18,581 nt of DNA from JAFGKM01 sp964403465 (GTDB taxonomy: Bacteria > Ratteibacteria > UBA8468 > B48-G9 > JAFGKM01): assembly GCA_964403465.1 (NCBI GenBank), contig CAYOFY010000029.1, forward strand, positions 1 through 18,581, written 5' to 3'. A program made the position numbers and the translations under genes. Below the pieces are notes generated by a model, which saw only the letters and a program-made list of their open reading frames with translations, did not search any database and was not told where the DNA came from. This document shows, in pieces, positions 1 through 7,733 of this stretch (position 1 is its first letter; each line of letters begins with the position of its first letter).

Positions 1-23
1 TAAAAAAACAAGGGGGTAATAAT

Positions 24-773
24 ATGGGTACGGGAATTCTGGTCATCGGGATAATTGTGTTTATTTTTCTTGCCAACGCGATCAGGGTGGTGAACGAATA
101 CGAGAGAGGCGTCATATTCAGACTTGGGCGTCTTGGTGGGGCAAGAGGACCGGGGCTTTTCTTTATCATACCGATGGTTGAAAGGATGGTAAAGATAAGT
201 CTGCGGACGGTCACGTTTGATGTCACGCCGCAGGAGGTTATGACCAAAGACAATGTTCCCATAAAGATAAATGCTGTTGTCTGGTTCAGGGTCATGGATC
301 CGTCAAAGGCCATCGTTTCTGTTGAAAACTATCATCTTGCGACCATGCAACTCGCCCAGACAACCTTGAGGGGAATTGCAGGACAGTTTGAACTTGACCA
401 GATTCTCTCCGAAAGGGATACTGTGAACCAGCAGTTGCAGCAGATAATAGACGAACAGACAGATCCCTGGGGAATAAAAGTAAGCATAGTTGAAATAAAA
501 GAGGTGGAACTTCCCGAAACAATGAAGCGTTCCATGGCAAGACAGGCGGAGGTTGAAAGGGACAGGCGGGCACGGGTTATTAATGCAGAAGGGGAATATC
601 AGGCATCCCAGAAACTCATGGAAGCGGCAAAGATTCTTGCTTCCGAGCCGATAGCCGTCCAGTTGAGATTTCTCCAGACCGCCGCGGAAATTGCGGCCGA
701 GAAGAACTCAACGATACTGTTCCCCTTGCCCGTGGAACTGTTAAAGTTTTTTGACAGCAACTCCAAAAAGTAA
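24..773 (+). CDS. Slipin / stomatin-like SPFH-domain membrane protein
   Basis: A 249-residue protein of normal slipin length. Residues about 3-20 form one hydrophobic membrane segment, followed directly by the family signature NEYERGVIFRLGR and the turn GPGLFFIIP. The SPFH (band 7) domain then runs to about residue 190, including the conserved DNVPIKINAVVWFRV and the charged helix ERDRRARVINAEGE. The end is an alanine-rich coiled segment and a short hydrophobic tail. Slipins form large ring-shaped oligomers on the inner membrane and are linked in many genomes to an NfeD-type membrane protease encoded just upstream. The first bases of the window (TAA at 1-3) could be the stop codon of such a gene, but this cannot be seen. 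The ATG at 24 is preceded by AGGGGG at 11-16. Family assignment is firm; the cellular role is unknown. Confidence 0.93.
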   Translation: MGTGILVIGIIVFIFLANAIRVVNEYERGVIFRLGRLGGARGPGLFFIIPMVERMVKISLRTVTFDVTPQEVMTKDNVPIKINAVVWFRVMDPSKAIVSVENYHLATMQLAQTTLRGIAGQFELDQILSERDTVNQQLQQIIDEQTDPWGIKVSIVEIKEVELPETMKRSMARQAEVERDRRARVINAEGEYQASQKLMEAAKILASEPIAVQLRFLQTAAEIAAEKNSTILFPLPVELLKFFDSNSKK

Positions 774-791
774 TCCGAACCTTTTTTCGCT

Positions 792-1664
792 ATGGGCAAA
801 TTCAGGAATATAGGTATTGCAGGTCTGGGTTTGATAGGCGGCTCTCTGGCTCTTGAAATCAAAAAGAGAGGGATTGCGTTGAGCGTTACGGGGTTCAGCC
901 GAAGAGTGTCCACTCTGGAAAAAGCAAAAACGCAGGGATTGATTGACGAATACTTCGCGAATTTTGAAGAAGGTTTGCAGAACCTGGATTTTCTGATAAT
1001 GGCCACGCCGATAAATGTCATGAGAGAATATTTTTCCAGGATCAAAAAAAACAGGCCGGAACTTCTTGTTACTGACGTGGCAAGCGTGAAGGAGAAGATA
1101 GTGAATGATGCCAGTGAAATACTGGGCAAAGATGCAAATTTCGTTGGTTCCCATCCCATGACAGGTTCTGATAGGAGCGGTATAGATGCGGTAAAGGAAA
1201 GTCTTTTTGAAAAGAAAGTTGTTATAATAACCCCGTGCGAATACACCAGGAAAGAGAATGTTGCAAGTGTGAAGGATTTCTGGGAAAGTCTCGGGTCAAT
1301 CCCGGTTTTTCTGTCTCCCGCTCATCATGACAGGGTTGTTGCCCTGACAAGTCATGTGCCGCATCTCGTGGTTTACACATTGATTGAACTTCTGAGAAAA
1401 GCGGGAGATATGGAAACACTGCTTAACTGCATAGGCGCGGGTTTTCTTGATACGACGAGAATTGGCAAGAGCAGCCCTGAGATGTGGGCCGAGATATTCA
1501 TTGCGAATCGCGAGAATATTGGGGCATGGATGTCAGAATTTGAGAAAGCGCTTTCCGAGATAAGGAAGGTTGTGGAGACAGGTACCTGCGAAGAACTGAA
1601 AAGGAAACTGGATGTTATCAGGAAAACACGGGAAGATCTTGATGGAAAGAGAGAGAATATTTAG
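792..1664 (+). CDS. tyrA: Prephenate dehydrogenase (tyrosine biosynthesis)
   Basis: A 290-residue NAD(P)-dependent dehydrogenase that should oxidatively decarboxylate prephenate to 4-hydroxyphenylpyruvate (or arogenate to tyrosine). The N-terminal Rossmann fold shows GLGLIGGS at residues 11-18. The central FVGSHPMTGSDRSG is the TyrA substrate-binding signature, LTSHVPHL carries the conserved histidines, and SSPEMWAEIFIANREN is the helical C-terminal signature. The length fits the monofunctional type: there is no chorismate mutase domain and no ACT regulatory domain, so feedback control by a fused ACT domain is absent. The sequence alone does not separate prephenate from arogenate preference. 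The gene starts 18 bases after the slipin stop with no clear Shine-Dalgarno sequence, and its end overlaps the proB start by 23 bases. Confidence 0.93.
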   Translation: MGKFRNIGIAGLGLIGGSLALEIKKRGIALSVTGFSRRVSTLEKAKTQGLIDEYFANFEEGLQNLDFLIMATPINVMREYFSRIKKNRPELLVTDVASVKEKIVNDASEILGKDANFVGSHPMTGSDRSGIDAVKESLFEKKVVIITPCEYTRKENVASVKDFWESLGSIPVFLSPAHHDRVVALTSHVPHLVVYTLIELLRKAGDMETLLNCIGAGFLDTTRIGKSSPEMWAEIFIANRENIGAWMSEFEKALSEIRKVVETGTCEELKRKLDVIRKTREDLDGKRENI

Positions 1665-2445
1665 GGGTGGCAAGAGGATTGTTATCAAGATAGGCACACA
1701 GGTTCTGACCTCGCCCAATAACAGGCTTGACATATCCGTCATTGAGCATCTGGTACAGCAGATCTGTTATTTGATAAAGGAAAAGAATTCCGAGGTTATA
1801 ATCGTGACGTCAGGAGCAATTGCTGCGGGTATGCAGGTTCTCGGATGGGAAAAGAGACCCGCTCAGATTGACCGACTGCAGGCTGCCGCAAGCATAGGGC
1901 AGAGCCGCCTGATGAGGATTTATGAACGGCTGTTCAGGGAAGAGGGGATAAATGTGGGACAGATCTTGCTCACAAGGGATGTTTTCACCGTTCCTGCAAG
2001 GAAGAGAAATGCCGGGGAGACGATCAGGACGCTTCTCAATCTCAGCGTCATTCCGATAATAAACGAAAATGACAGCGTTGCGGTGGAAGAGATAAAACTG
2101 GGTGATAATGATACCCTTGCCGCTCTTGTAGCGGAACTCGTTTCGGCTGACATGCTGGTCATCATAACAGATGTGGACGGTTTGCACATGCGCGACCCAA
2201 AGAGAACGGGCAGATGCGAAGTCATCAGTTTTGTTGATGACTTTTCCCGGATACAGGACATTGCTGACAAAGGGACTCCTTCCAGGCAGGGCATCGGCGG
2301 CATGAAGAGCAAAATATCCGCGGCAAGATATGTAACTGAAAGGGGATTGTTCTGCGTCATATTGAACGGAAAAAAGATGTGGAGCGTGAAGGAAGTGTTC
2401 AGCGGTAAAAACATCGGAACGGTTTTTGTCCCGGGCAGAAAGTAG
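1642..2445 (+). CDS. proB: Glutamate 5-kinase, short form without PUA domain
   Basis: This enzyme phosphorylates glutamate to gamma-glutamyl phosphate, the first step of proline synthesis; proA directly downstream encodes the next step. The amino-acid-kinase fold is recognisable from VIKIGTQVLT near the start, VTSGAIAAGM, NENDSVAVEE, GDNDTLAALVAELVSAD and ITDVDGLH. I chose the ATG at 1642, preceded by GGAAG, rather than an in-frame ATG at 1612, because the family normally begins just before the RIVIKIG strand; this leaves a 23-base overlap with tyrA. The resulting 267 residues end right after the kinase domain (GTVFVPGRK). The C-terminal PUA domain of the roughly 367-residue E. coli enzyme is missing, as in other known short-form kinases. 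There is no frameshift sign: the stop is followed after 23 bases by proA. Confidence 0.96.
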   Translation: MERERIFRGGKRIVIKIGTQVLTSPNNRLDISVIEHLVQQICYLIKEKNSEVIIVTSGAIAAGMQVLGWEKRPAQIDRLQAAASIGQSRLMRIYERLFREEGINVGQILLTRDVFTVPARKRNAGETIRTLLNLSVIPIINENDSVAVEEIKLGDNDTLAALVAELVSADMLVIITDVDGLHMRDPKRTGRCEVISFVDDFSRIQDIADKGTPSRQGIGGMKSKISAARYVTERGLFCVILNGKKMWSVKEVFSGKNIGTVFVPGRK

Positions 2446-2468
2446 CAGATAGTACGGGGAACAGAACA

Positions 2469-3725
2469 ATGGAGTGGAAGGAAAGAATTCTTGAGAAGGT
2501 AAGGAGAACAAAGGAAGATTCCGTACGGGCGTTGAATTATAACACCCCCATGAAGGATGGTTTTCTATCAATATTGCAGGATAACCTCGGCAGGGCAAAG
2601 GACAGAATCCTGGCTGCAAATAAAAAGGATCTATACAGGGCACGCAGGAGCGGCTGTTCCAGTTCTTTCATTGACAGGTTGACTCTGAACGAAGAGAGAA
2701 TAGACAGGATGCTTGAGGGCATAGATGTTGTAAGGACCCTCCCTGACCCCGTGGGTAAAAAGATCTGGGAAACCACCAGGCCGAACGGTCTGCGAATAGA
2801 AAGGGTGAGAAGTCCCATAGGTGTCATAGGGATCATATACGAATCAAGGCCAGATGTTACGGTTGAGGCCGGCATCCTGTGCCTTAAGTCCGGTAACGGC
2901 GTTATTCTGAGGGGAGGCAAAGAAGCAAAATATTCCAATCGTGTGCTTGCTGAGATAATGAAAGAATGCCTTGGGCAGGCGGGACTTTCTGAAAATATGC
3001 TTAACCTGATAACCGAAGGCGGCAGAAGTTCTGTAAAATACCTGTTATCGCTTTACAGGTACATTGACCTCATAATTCCCAGAGGTGGAGAATCTCTCAT
3101 ACGTACGGTTGTTGAGAACAGCCTGATACCCGTAATAAAACACTACAAGGGTGTCTGCCATACATATGTGGATAAGGACGCCAGTATGGATATGGCATGG
3201 AAGGTGTCCCTGAATGCAAAAGTTCAGAGACCTGGAACCTGCAATGCCATGGAGACTCTTCTTGTCCACCGGGAGATAGCGGACAGATTCCTTCCAGAGA
3301 TGGCAAGATTGTTCAAAGAGGCGAATGTTGAAATCAGGGGCTGTGAGAAAACCCGGGAGATTCTGCATGGAATAAGGGCGGCCACCGAGGAAGACTGGAG
3401 TACCGAATACCTGGATCTCATAGTGTCAATAAGAGTGGTTGATACGGTTGAATCTGCGATAGAGCACATCAACCGTTACGGCACGATGCATTCCGAAGCA
3501 ATCATTACCGATAACGGAGAGACAGCCTCCAGATTTTTCAGGGAAGTGGACGCAGCCGCCCTTTTTCATAACGCTTCCACCAGGTTTACCGACGGAGGCG
3601 AATTCGGGATGGGTGCCGAGATCGGCATAAGCACGGATAAAATACACGCTCGGGGCCCCATGGGTCTTGAAGAACTTACCACCTATAAATATCTGGTCCA
3701 CGGCAATGGTCAAATCCGCCAGTAA
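2469..3725 (+). CDS. proA: Gamma-glutamyl phosphate reductase (glutamate-5-semialdehyde dehydrogenase)
   Basis: A 418-residue NADPH-dependent reductase of the aldehyde dehydrogenase superfamily that converts gamma-glutamyl phosphate to glutamate-5-semialdehyde, the second step of proline synthesis. The length matches the family. The cofactor-binding GNGVILRGGKEA, the loop IIPRGGESLI, the catalytic cysteine at position 258 within QRPGTCNAMETLL, and the highly conserved C-terminal EIGISTDKIHARGPMGLEEL are all intact. The ATG at 2469 follows GGGGA by 8 bases. proB ends 23 bases upstream and the nadD start lies inside the last 20 bases of this gene, so proB, proA and nadD are probably co-transcribed and coupled. 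Because the ProB here has no PUA domain, any complex formed between the two enzymes uses only their catalytic folds. Confidence 0.97.
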   Translation: MEWKERILEKVRRTKEDSVRALNYNTPMKDGFLSILQDNLGRAKDRILAANKKDLYRARRSGCSSSFIDRLTLNEERIDRMLEGIDVVRTLPDPVGKKIWETTRPNGLRIERVRSPIGVIGIIYESRPDVTVEAGILCLKSGNGVILRGGKEAKYSNRVLAEIMKECLGQAGLSENMLNLITEGGRSSVKYLLSLYRYIDLIIPRGGESLIRTVVENSLIPVIKHYKGVCHTYVDKDASMDMAWKVSLNAKVQRPGTCNAMETLLVHREIADRFLPEMARLFKEANVEIRGCEKTREILHGIRAATEEDWSTEYLDLIVSIRVVDTVESAIEHINRYGTMHSEAIITDNGETASRFFREVDAAALFHNASTRFTDGGEFGMGAEIGISTDKIHARGPMGLEELTTYKYLVHGNGQIRQ

Positions 3726-4302
3726 AAAAATAGGAATCATGGGAGGGACGTTTGACCCTGTTCATACAGGACATCTTGTCATTGCTGAAAAAGCAAGGGA
3801 AGAATTTTGCCTGAACAAAATCCTGTTTATTCCCTCGGGTATTCCCCCTCACGGGAAGAGGACCTTCGTTCCGGCGGAACAGAGATTTGAGATGGTCAGA
3901 ATAGCCGTGGCGGGAAACAGGTATTTTGAAGTCTGTGACATTGAAATAAAAAGGGATAAGCCTTCCTATACATACGATACAATTTCATTGATAGAAATTG
4001 AGAATCCTGATACGGAGATATACTTCATAACCGGAGAGGATGCGTTTTGCGACCTGCTCACGTGGCATAGATACAGAAGTCTTGTAAGAAAAACGGTTTT
4101 TCTTGTTGCCCCCAGACTGAAAAAGGGACCGCGAAGAATTCCGGAAATCCCCTTTTTGAGATACAGATTCATCAATTCCCCCCTGATGGAGATATCTTCT
4201 TCACGCATAAGAAATTGTTTTTTGGAGGGAAAGACTGTAAAATATTTAGTTCCCGACAGGGTTATTGAATATGCGAGGAGGCACGGTCTGTATGGATTAT
4301 GA
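3706..4302 (+). CDS. nadD: Nicotinate-nucleotide adenylyltransferase
   Basis: A 198-residue nucleotidyltransferase that joins ATP and nicotinate mononucleotide to form deamido-NAD in NAD synthesis. The N-terminal GGTFDPVHTGH is the nucleotide-binding signature with the HxGH motif. The middle ITGEDAFCDLLTWHRY is the family's substrate region, and MEISSSRIR near the end corresponds to the ISSTxIR motif that contacts ATP. The ATG at 3706 is taken as the start; an in-frame ATG at 3667 would add a 13-residue extension lying within proA sequence and unlike the family. The Shine-Dalgarno match is poor, so translation probably depends on ribosomes finishing proA, which overlaps by 20 bases. The 3' end overlaps pheS by 11 bases. 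proBA next to nadD is a known bacterial arrangement, often with obg, which is not present here. Confidence 0.93.
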   Translation: MVKSASKKIGIMGGTFDPVHTGHLVIAEKAREEFCLNKILFIPSGIPPHGKRTFVPAEQRFEMVRIAVAGNRYFEVCDIEIKRDKPSYTYDTISLIEIENPDTEIYFITGEDAFCDLLTWHRYRSLVRKTVFLVAPRLKKGPRRIPEIPFLRYRFINSPLMEISSSRIRNCFLEGKTVKYLVPDRVIEYARRHGLYGL

Positions 4303-5317
4303 ACAGATAAAGTCCGATATAGAGAATATCCGGAAAAAGGCCTTTGAAGAGCTGGATATCCTGACAGATACAAACGGCCTGGAGAACTGGAAGACGGAAT
4401 ATCTTGGAAGGAAAGGCGAAATAAACGGTCTTTTCTCCCGTCTCGCGGAATTCTCCACAGAGGAAAAAAGAAAGATCGGAGCGGAGATTAACGACCTGAA
4501 AAACAATCTTCTCGGCATTTATGAAGAAAGGAAAACAAGACTGGGCAGAAAAACCGGGAAGATAATAAATCTCTCCTTCCCGGGCAGAAATCCGAGGTTC
4601 GGGGCACTTCATCCTGTAACGCTGGTTACCAGGGAAATGACGGCAATTTTTTCAGAGATGGGATTCGGAATTGTTGCCGGACCCGAGATAGAGACCGACT
4701 ATTACAATTTTGAGGCGCTCAACATACCCGCGGAACATCCTTCAAAGGATGTGTGGGATACATTCTACGTGAGTGAAAAAGAAAAAGTCGTGCTGAGAAC
4801 ACACACCAGTCCGGTACAGGTAAGAATAATGGAAAAGACGTCCCCGCCATTCAGAATAGTTGCTGTGGGGAAATGTTTCAGGAGAGATGATGTAGATTCC
4901 ACCCACAGCCCGGTCTTCCACCAGATGGAAGGATTGATGGTTGACGAAGGGATAAATTTTTCGCACCTCAAGGGGATACTTACACATTTCATAACCAGGA
5001 TGTTCGGTGACAGCGTGAAGGTGAAATTCACCCCGTCTTTTTTCCCTTTCACGGAACCGAGCGCCGAGGTGAGCATGTCCTGCAACATCTGCAAGGGCAA
5101 GGGATGTTCAACGTGCCATGATAACGGATATATAGAAATCCTCGGTTGCGGCATGGTCCATCCGCAGGTGTTCAGGAACGTGGGTTATGATACGAACAGG
5201 TTCACGGGTTTTGCTTTCGGCATGGGTATTGAGCGACTGGCAATCATAAAATTCGGCATCACGGACATAAGGTATTTTTTCCAGAACGACATAAGATTTA
5301 TCAGGCAATTTTCGTAA
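4292..5317 (+). CDS. pheS: Phenylalanyl-tRNA synthetase alpha subunit
   Basis: This 341-residue catalytic subunit charges tRNA-Phe together with PheT in an alpha2beta2 complex. The N-terminal coiled-coil arm (about residues 1-85) is followed by the class II core: HPVTLVTREM, the motif 2 region RTHTSPVQVR through GKCFRRDDVDSTHSPVFHQ, FPFTEPSAEV, and motif 3 FGMGIERLAIIKFGI. The insert CNICKGKGCSTC with EILGCGMVHP is typical of bacterial PheS of this type and may bind a metal. The ATG at 4292 is chosen because GAGGAGG at 4275-4281 lies 10 bases upstream; the in-frame TTG 4265 and ATG 4271 precede or overlap that site. The start sits inside the last 11 bases of nadD. An 80-base gap separates it from pheT. 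Confidence 0.97.
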   Translation: MDYEQIKSDIENIRKKAFEELDILTDTNGLENWKTEYLGRKGEINGLFSRLAEFSTEEKRKIGAEINDLKNNLLGIYEERKTRLGRKTGKIINLSFPGRNPRFGALHPVTLVTREMTAIFSEMGFGIVAGPEIETDYYNFEALNIPAEHPSKDVWDTFYVSEKEKVVLRTHTSPVQVRIMEKTSPPFRIVAVGKCFRRDDVDSTHSPVFHQMEGLMVDEGINFSHLKGILTHFITRMFGDSVKVKFTPSFFPFTEPSAEVSMSCNICKGKGCSTCHDNGYIEILGCGMVHPQVFRNVGYDTNRFTGFAFGMGIERLAIIKFGITDIRYFFQNDIRFIRQFS

Positions 5318-5332
5318 GAAAGGGATTTTCCG

Positions 5333-5376
5333 TCACCGTTTCTCCACCCTGTACGGGGAGAAATCGGATACGGTGA
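5333..5376 (+). other. Two-part inverted repeat (RNA hairpin) in the pheS-pheT gap
   Basis: The 80-base gap between pheS and pheT holds nested complementary arms: TCACCG (5333-5338) with CGGTGA (5371-5376), and inside them TTTCTCC (5339-5345) with GGAGAAA (5357-5363). The two helices are contiguous on the 5' side and separated by a 7-base bulge on the 3' side. No T-run follows, so it is not an ordinary intrinsic terminator. It ends shortly before the pheT Shine-Dalgarno AAGGAGGAT (5382-5390). It could stabilise the message or tune the ratio of the two subunits; the function is inferred only from position. Confidence 0.4.
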
Positions 5377-5397
5377 AAAGGAAGGAGGATCTCCGAA

Positions 5398-7398
5398 TTG
5401 AGATACTCGTACAAACTGATATCAAGATACATTGACGGGCCTGTGGATAGAAAAGACCTGATCGGGTATTTTGAAATGCTCGGCCTGAATCCGGTGATAA
5501 CGGAAGACGCAAAGGAAGATATCATATTTGAACTTGAGACTCCGGCAAACCGGGGTGATCTGTTGAGTCTGACCGGAGTTGCGAGGGAAATCATGCCTTT
5601 TATCGCACACTCCCTGAAAATGCCTGAAAGCGGGTTCAAAGAGACACTTTCTGAAAAACTTCCCGTGAGGATTGAAAACGAAAATGACTGTTTCTATTAC
5701 TCCTGCAGGCTTATAAAAAATATAAGCACGGCAGGTCATCCCGGATGGCTGAGGGAGAGCATTGAGAAACTCGGCTACAGGAGCAGTTTGAACGTTGTTG
5801 ATATATCAAATTTTGTTATGGCCGAGATAGGACAGCCCCTTCATATGTTTGACCTTGACAAGATTGAGGGGGGGGTAGAGGTGAGACGGGCCAGGAAAGG
5901 TGAAATACTCATAACGATAGACGGCAGGAAGAGGGATCTTGACGAGAGTGTCCTGGTAATAGCCGACTCAAGAAAGGTTGTGGCACTTGCAGGTATTATG
6001 GGAGGCGAGAATTCGGAGGTTACGCAAGGTACGAAAAACATCCTGATAGAAAGCGCTGTTTTCAATCCGGTAATCGTCCGCAGGGGAAGCAGAAAGCTGG
6101 GGCTTGCCACTGAATCATCTGCGCGTTTCGAAAGGGGGATAGACAGGGATTGTTCCGAGGAAGGCATGGTTCGGGCAACCTTCTTGACACGTGAAATATG
6201 CAAGGGAGAAATAGGGTCCCTGTCTGAAGAAGGAGGCAGGGATGAGGAATCGCCCTGCATTGATCTTGATATGGCCCGGGTTAACAGCCTTTCCGGAATC
6301 AAAGTGGAAGGAAAGTTCATAAAGAAAACTCTGAATAAGCTGAACTTTGAAGTGAAGAAGAAAGGCGCATCCTATGTTGTGAAGCCCCCGGTTTACAGAA
6401 AAGACATAAGGGATGACGTTGACGTCATTGAAGAGATCGTAAAATACAGGCAATATTCCGAAATCCCCTCTTCAATCCCTGTTTCCTCGATAACCCCCAC
6501 CCCTTCTTCCGCCGAGGTTGAAACCATGGAGCACATCAGGGATGTTGCGGTAAGACTCGGATTCACGGAGGTTGTGAATCTGGGAATTACATCAAGGGGC
6601 AATGCTGATATTTCCGGCGCAGACTCTCCGGTTGAGATAGAAAACCCGCTTTCCGCCAGCCTGGGGTTTTTGCGAACCAGTCTGATACCGGAGATGATGG
6701 AAGTGGCGGTATTCAATATCAACCATGAAGTGAAGAGTTTTGATATATTTGAACTCGGGAAGGTTTTTTACCGAAAAGAAGGTTCGTTCGGCGAAGAGTG
6801 CAGATTGTCTTTCCTGTCAGTCAACTCGGGAGATTTCTTCGTTATGAAGGGCAACATTGAAAAATTGCTTGAGAAAAGCGGTATCAGGAACATGGATTAC
6901 AGGGTGCAGCCGGGTATATTCTCCCCGGGTGCGAACCTCGGCATTTATTGCAGCGGTATTGAAATAGGGAATCTTTTTGTTCCGTCCGAAGAGATTAAGA
7001 ATATATACAATTTGAAAACGGAGAATGTATATGCATGTGAGCTGTATATTGAAAAATTAATGGATAAGATATCCTTTGGTGGCATTTTCAGAGAACCGGC
7101 AAAATTTCCTTCTTCCACCAGGGATTTTTCTTTCATTTTCCCGGAGGATATAGCGTGGAAGGATATTGAAGATGTCATTTTTTCACTCAATCTGCCGGTT
7201 GAAAAAATAGAATTTTTTGATTCCTACAGAGGAGATAATATTCCTGAACAAAGCATAAGCGTGGCTTTTTCAGTCATTTTCAGGTCCCAGTCAAAAACCC
7301 TGGAGTCTGAAGAGGTGTCGGAATTCTCACAGAGAATCATAGACGGCATTTATTCCAATCTAAAAGGGAAACTGCGGGGTGGAAGTGGAGATTCTTGA
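5398..7398 (+). CDS. pheT: Phenylalanyl-tRNA synthetase beta subunit, lacking the OB-fold tRNA-binding domain
   Basis: The beta subunit of the synthetase whose catalytic half is PheS. The start is TTG at 5398, 9 bases after GGAGG within AAGGAGGAT, and gives the typical opening MRYSYKLISRYID. The usual EMAP/OB-type tRNA-binding domain between about residues 40 and 150 of bacterial PheT is absent: the chain passes from MLGLNPVITED straight to the B1-domain motif ETPANRGD at residues 48-54. This explains a length of 666 residues against the usual 790-800. The B3/B4 editing region (EIGQPLHMFDLDKI, ALAGIMGGENSEV, SSARFERGID), the B5 and catalytic-like domains, and a C-terminal FDX-ACB anticodon-binding domain (PAKFPSSTRDFSF to the end) are present. 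The reading frame is uninterrupted. The last 20 bases overlap zapA. Confidence 0.95.
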   Translation: MRYSYKLISRYIDGPVDRKDLIGYFEMLGLNPVITEDAKEDIIFELETPANRGDLLSLTGVAREIMPFIAHSLKMPESGFKETLSEKLPVRIENENDCFYYSCRLIKNISTAGHPGWLRESIEKLGYRSSLNVVDISNFVMAEIGQPLHMFDLDKIEGGVEVRRARKGEILITIDGRKRDLDESVLVIADSRKVVALAGIMGGENSEVTQGTKNILIESAVFNPVIVRRGSRKLGLATESSARFERGIDRDCSEEGMVRATFLTREICKGEIGSLSEEGGRDEESPCIDLDMARVNSLSGIKVEGKFIKKTLNKLNFEVKKKGASYVVKPPVYRKDIRDDVDVIEEIVKYRQYSEIPSSIPVSSITPTPSSAEVETMEHIRDVAVRLGFTEVVNLGITSRGNADISGADSPVEIENPLSASLGFLRTSLIPEMMEVAVFNINHEVKSFDIFELGKVFYRKEGSFGEECRLSFLSVNSGDFFVMKGNIEKLLEKSGIRNMDYRVQPGIFSPGANLGIYCSGIEIGNLFVPSEEIKNIYNLKTENVYACELYIEKLMDKISFGGIFREPAKFPSSTRDFSFIFPEDIAWKDIEDVIFSLNLPVEKIEFFDSYRGDNIPEQSISVAFSVIFRSQSKTLESEEVSEFSQRIIDGIYSNLKGKLRGGSGDS

Positions 7399-7693
7399 CA
7401 TATTCGGAAAGAAGTATCAGATACAATCAGGACTTACTTCGGAAGAGATAGAGAGGATAAACAGGGATATCATAAGACGGATGAAAACGCTTGCAATGGA
7501 ATATCCGGCTCTCGACAGGATAGATACGCTGATTCTGTATATTATTGAGTTAAACGAGAAGATCGTTGGTATGGAAAAGAAGACAAAGAAAGAAAAGGAG
7601 AACCTGGAAAGAATCAGAAGCAAGATAGACTTCCTTGAGACAAAAATCAAAGAAGAGATAAAAAATCTTGACAAACGTAATACAGTATCATAA
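7379..7693 (+). CDS. zapA: ZapA-like cell division protein
   Basis: A 104-residue protein with the ZapA layout: a short N-terminal beta segment of the type V(E)ILDIFGKKYQIQSG, then SEEIERINRDIIRRM matching the family's helix, then a long charged coiled coil (about residues 50-100, rich in K and E). ZapA binds and bundles FtsZ filaments at the division site. A small coiled-coil gene of this kind directly after pheT is a common bacterial arrangement and supports the call. The start is GTG at 7379 or the GTG two codons later at 7385; both lie inside the pheT end, and no Shine-Dalgarno site decides between them. Similarity in such short coiled-coil proteins is weak, so another coiled-coil protein is possible. 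Confidence 0.7.
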   Translation: MEVEILDIFGKKYQIQSGLTSEEIERINRDIIRRMKTLAMEYPALDRIDTLILYIIELNEKIVGMEKKTKKEKENLERIRSKIDFLETKIKEEIKNLDKRNTVS

Positions 7694-7696
7694 AAT
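7668..7696 (+). promoter_or_regulatory. Sigma70-type promoter for tRNA-fMet and perhaps the pil/gsp operon
   Basis: TTGACA (7668-7673, 6 of 6 consensus bases), a 17-base spacer and TAAAAT (7691-7696, 5 of 6) form a near-ideal housekeeping promoter. Transcription would begin near 7703, about 30 bases before the tRNA. The -35 box lies inside the zapA coding sequence and the first three bases of the -10 box are the zapA TAA stop codon. No terminator is visible between the tRNA and the pilM start, so the same promoter may also supply the downstream secretion genes. Confidence 0.8.
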
Positions 7697-7733
7697 TTAT
7701 ATTCTTAACGTTATTTGAGGGGAAATGACGGAT

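Noticed and set aside
751..779. TTGACA at 751-756 as a -35 box for a tyrA promoter
   Set aside because: At spacers of 16-18 bases the -10 position reads ATCCGA/TCCGAA-like sequence with no resemblance to TATAAT; the match is probably coincidence within the slipin coding end.
1612..1641. Longer ProB starting at the ATG at 1612
   Set aside because: It would add ten residues before the family's normal start and lies deep inside tyrA; the ATG at 1642 has GGAAG upstream.
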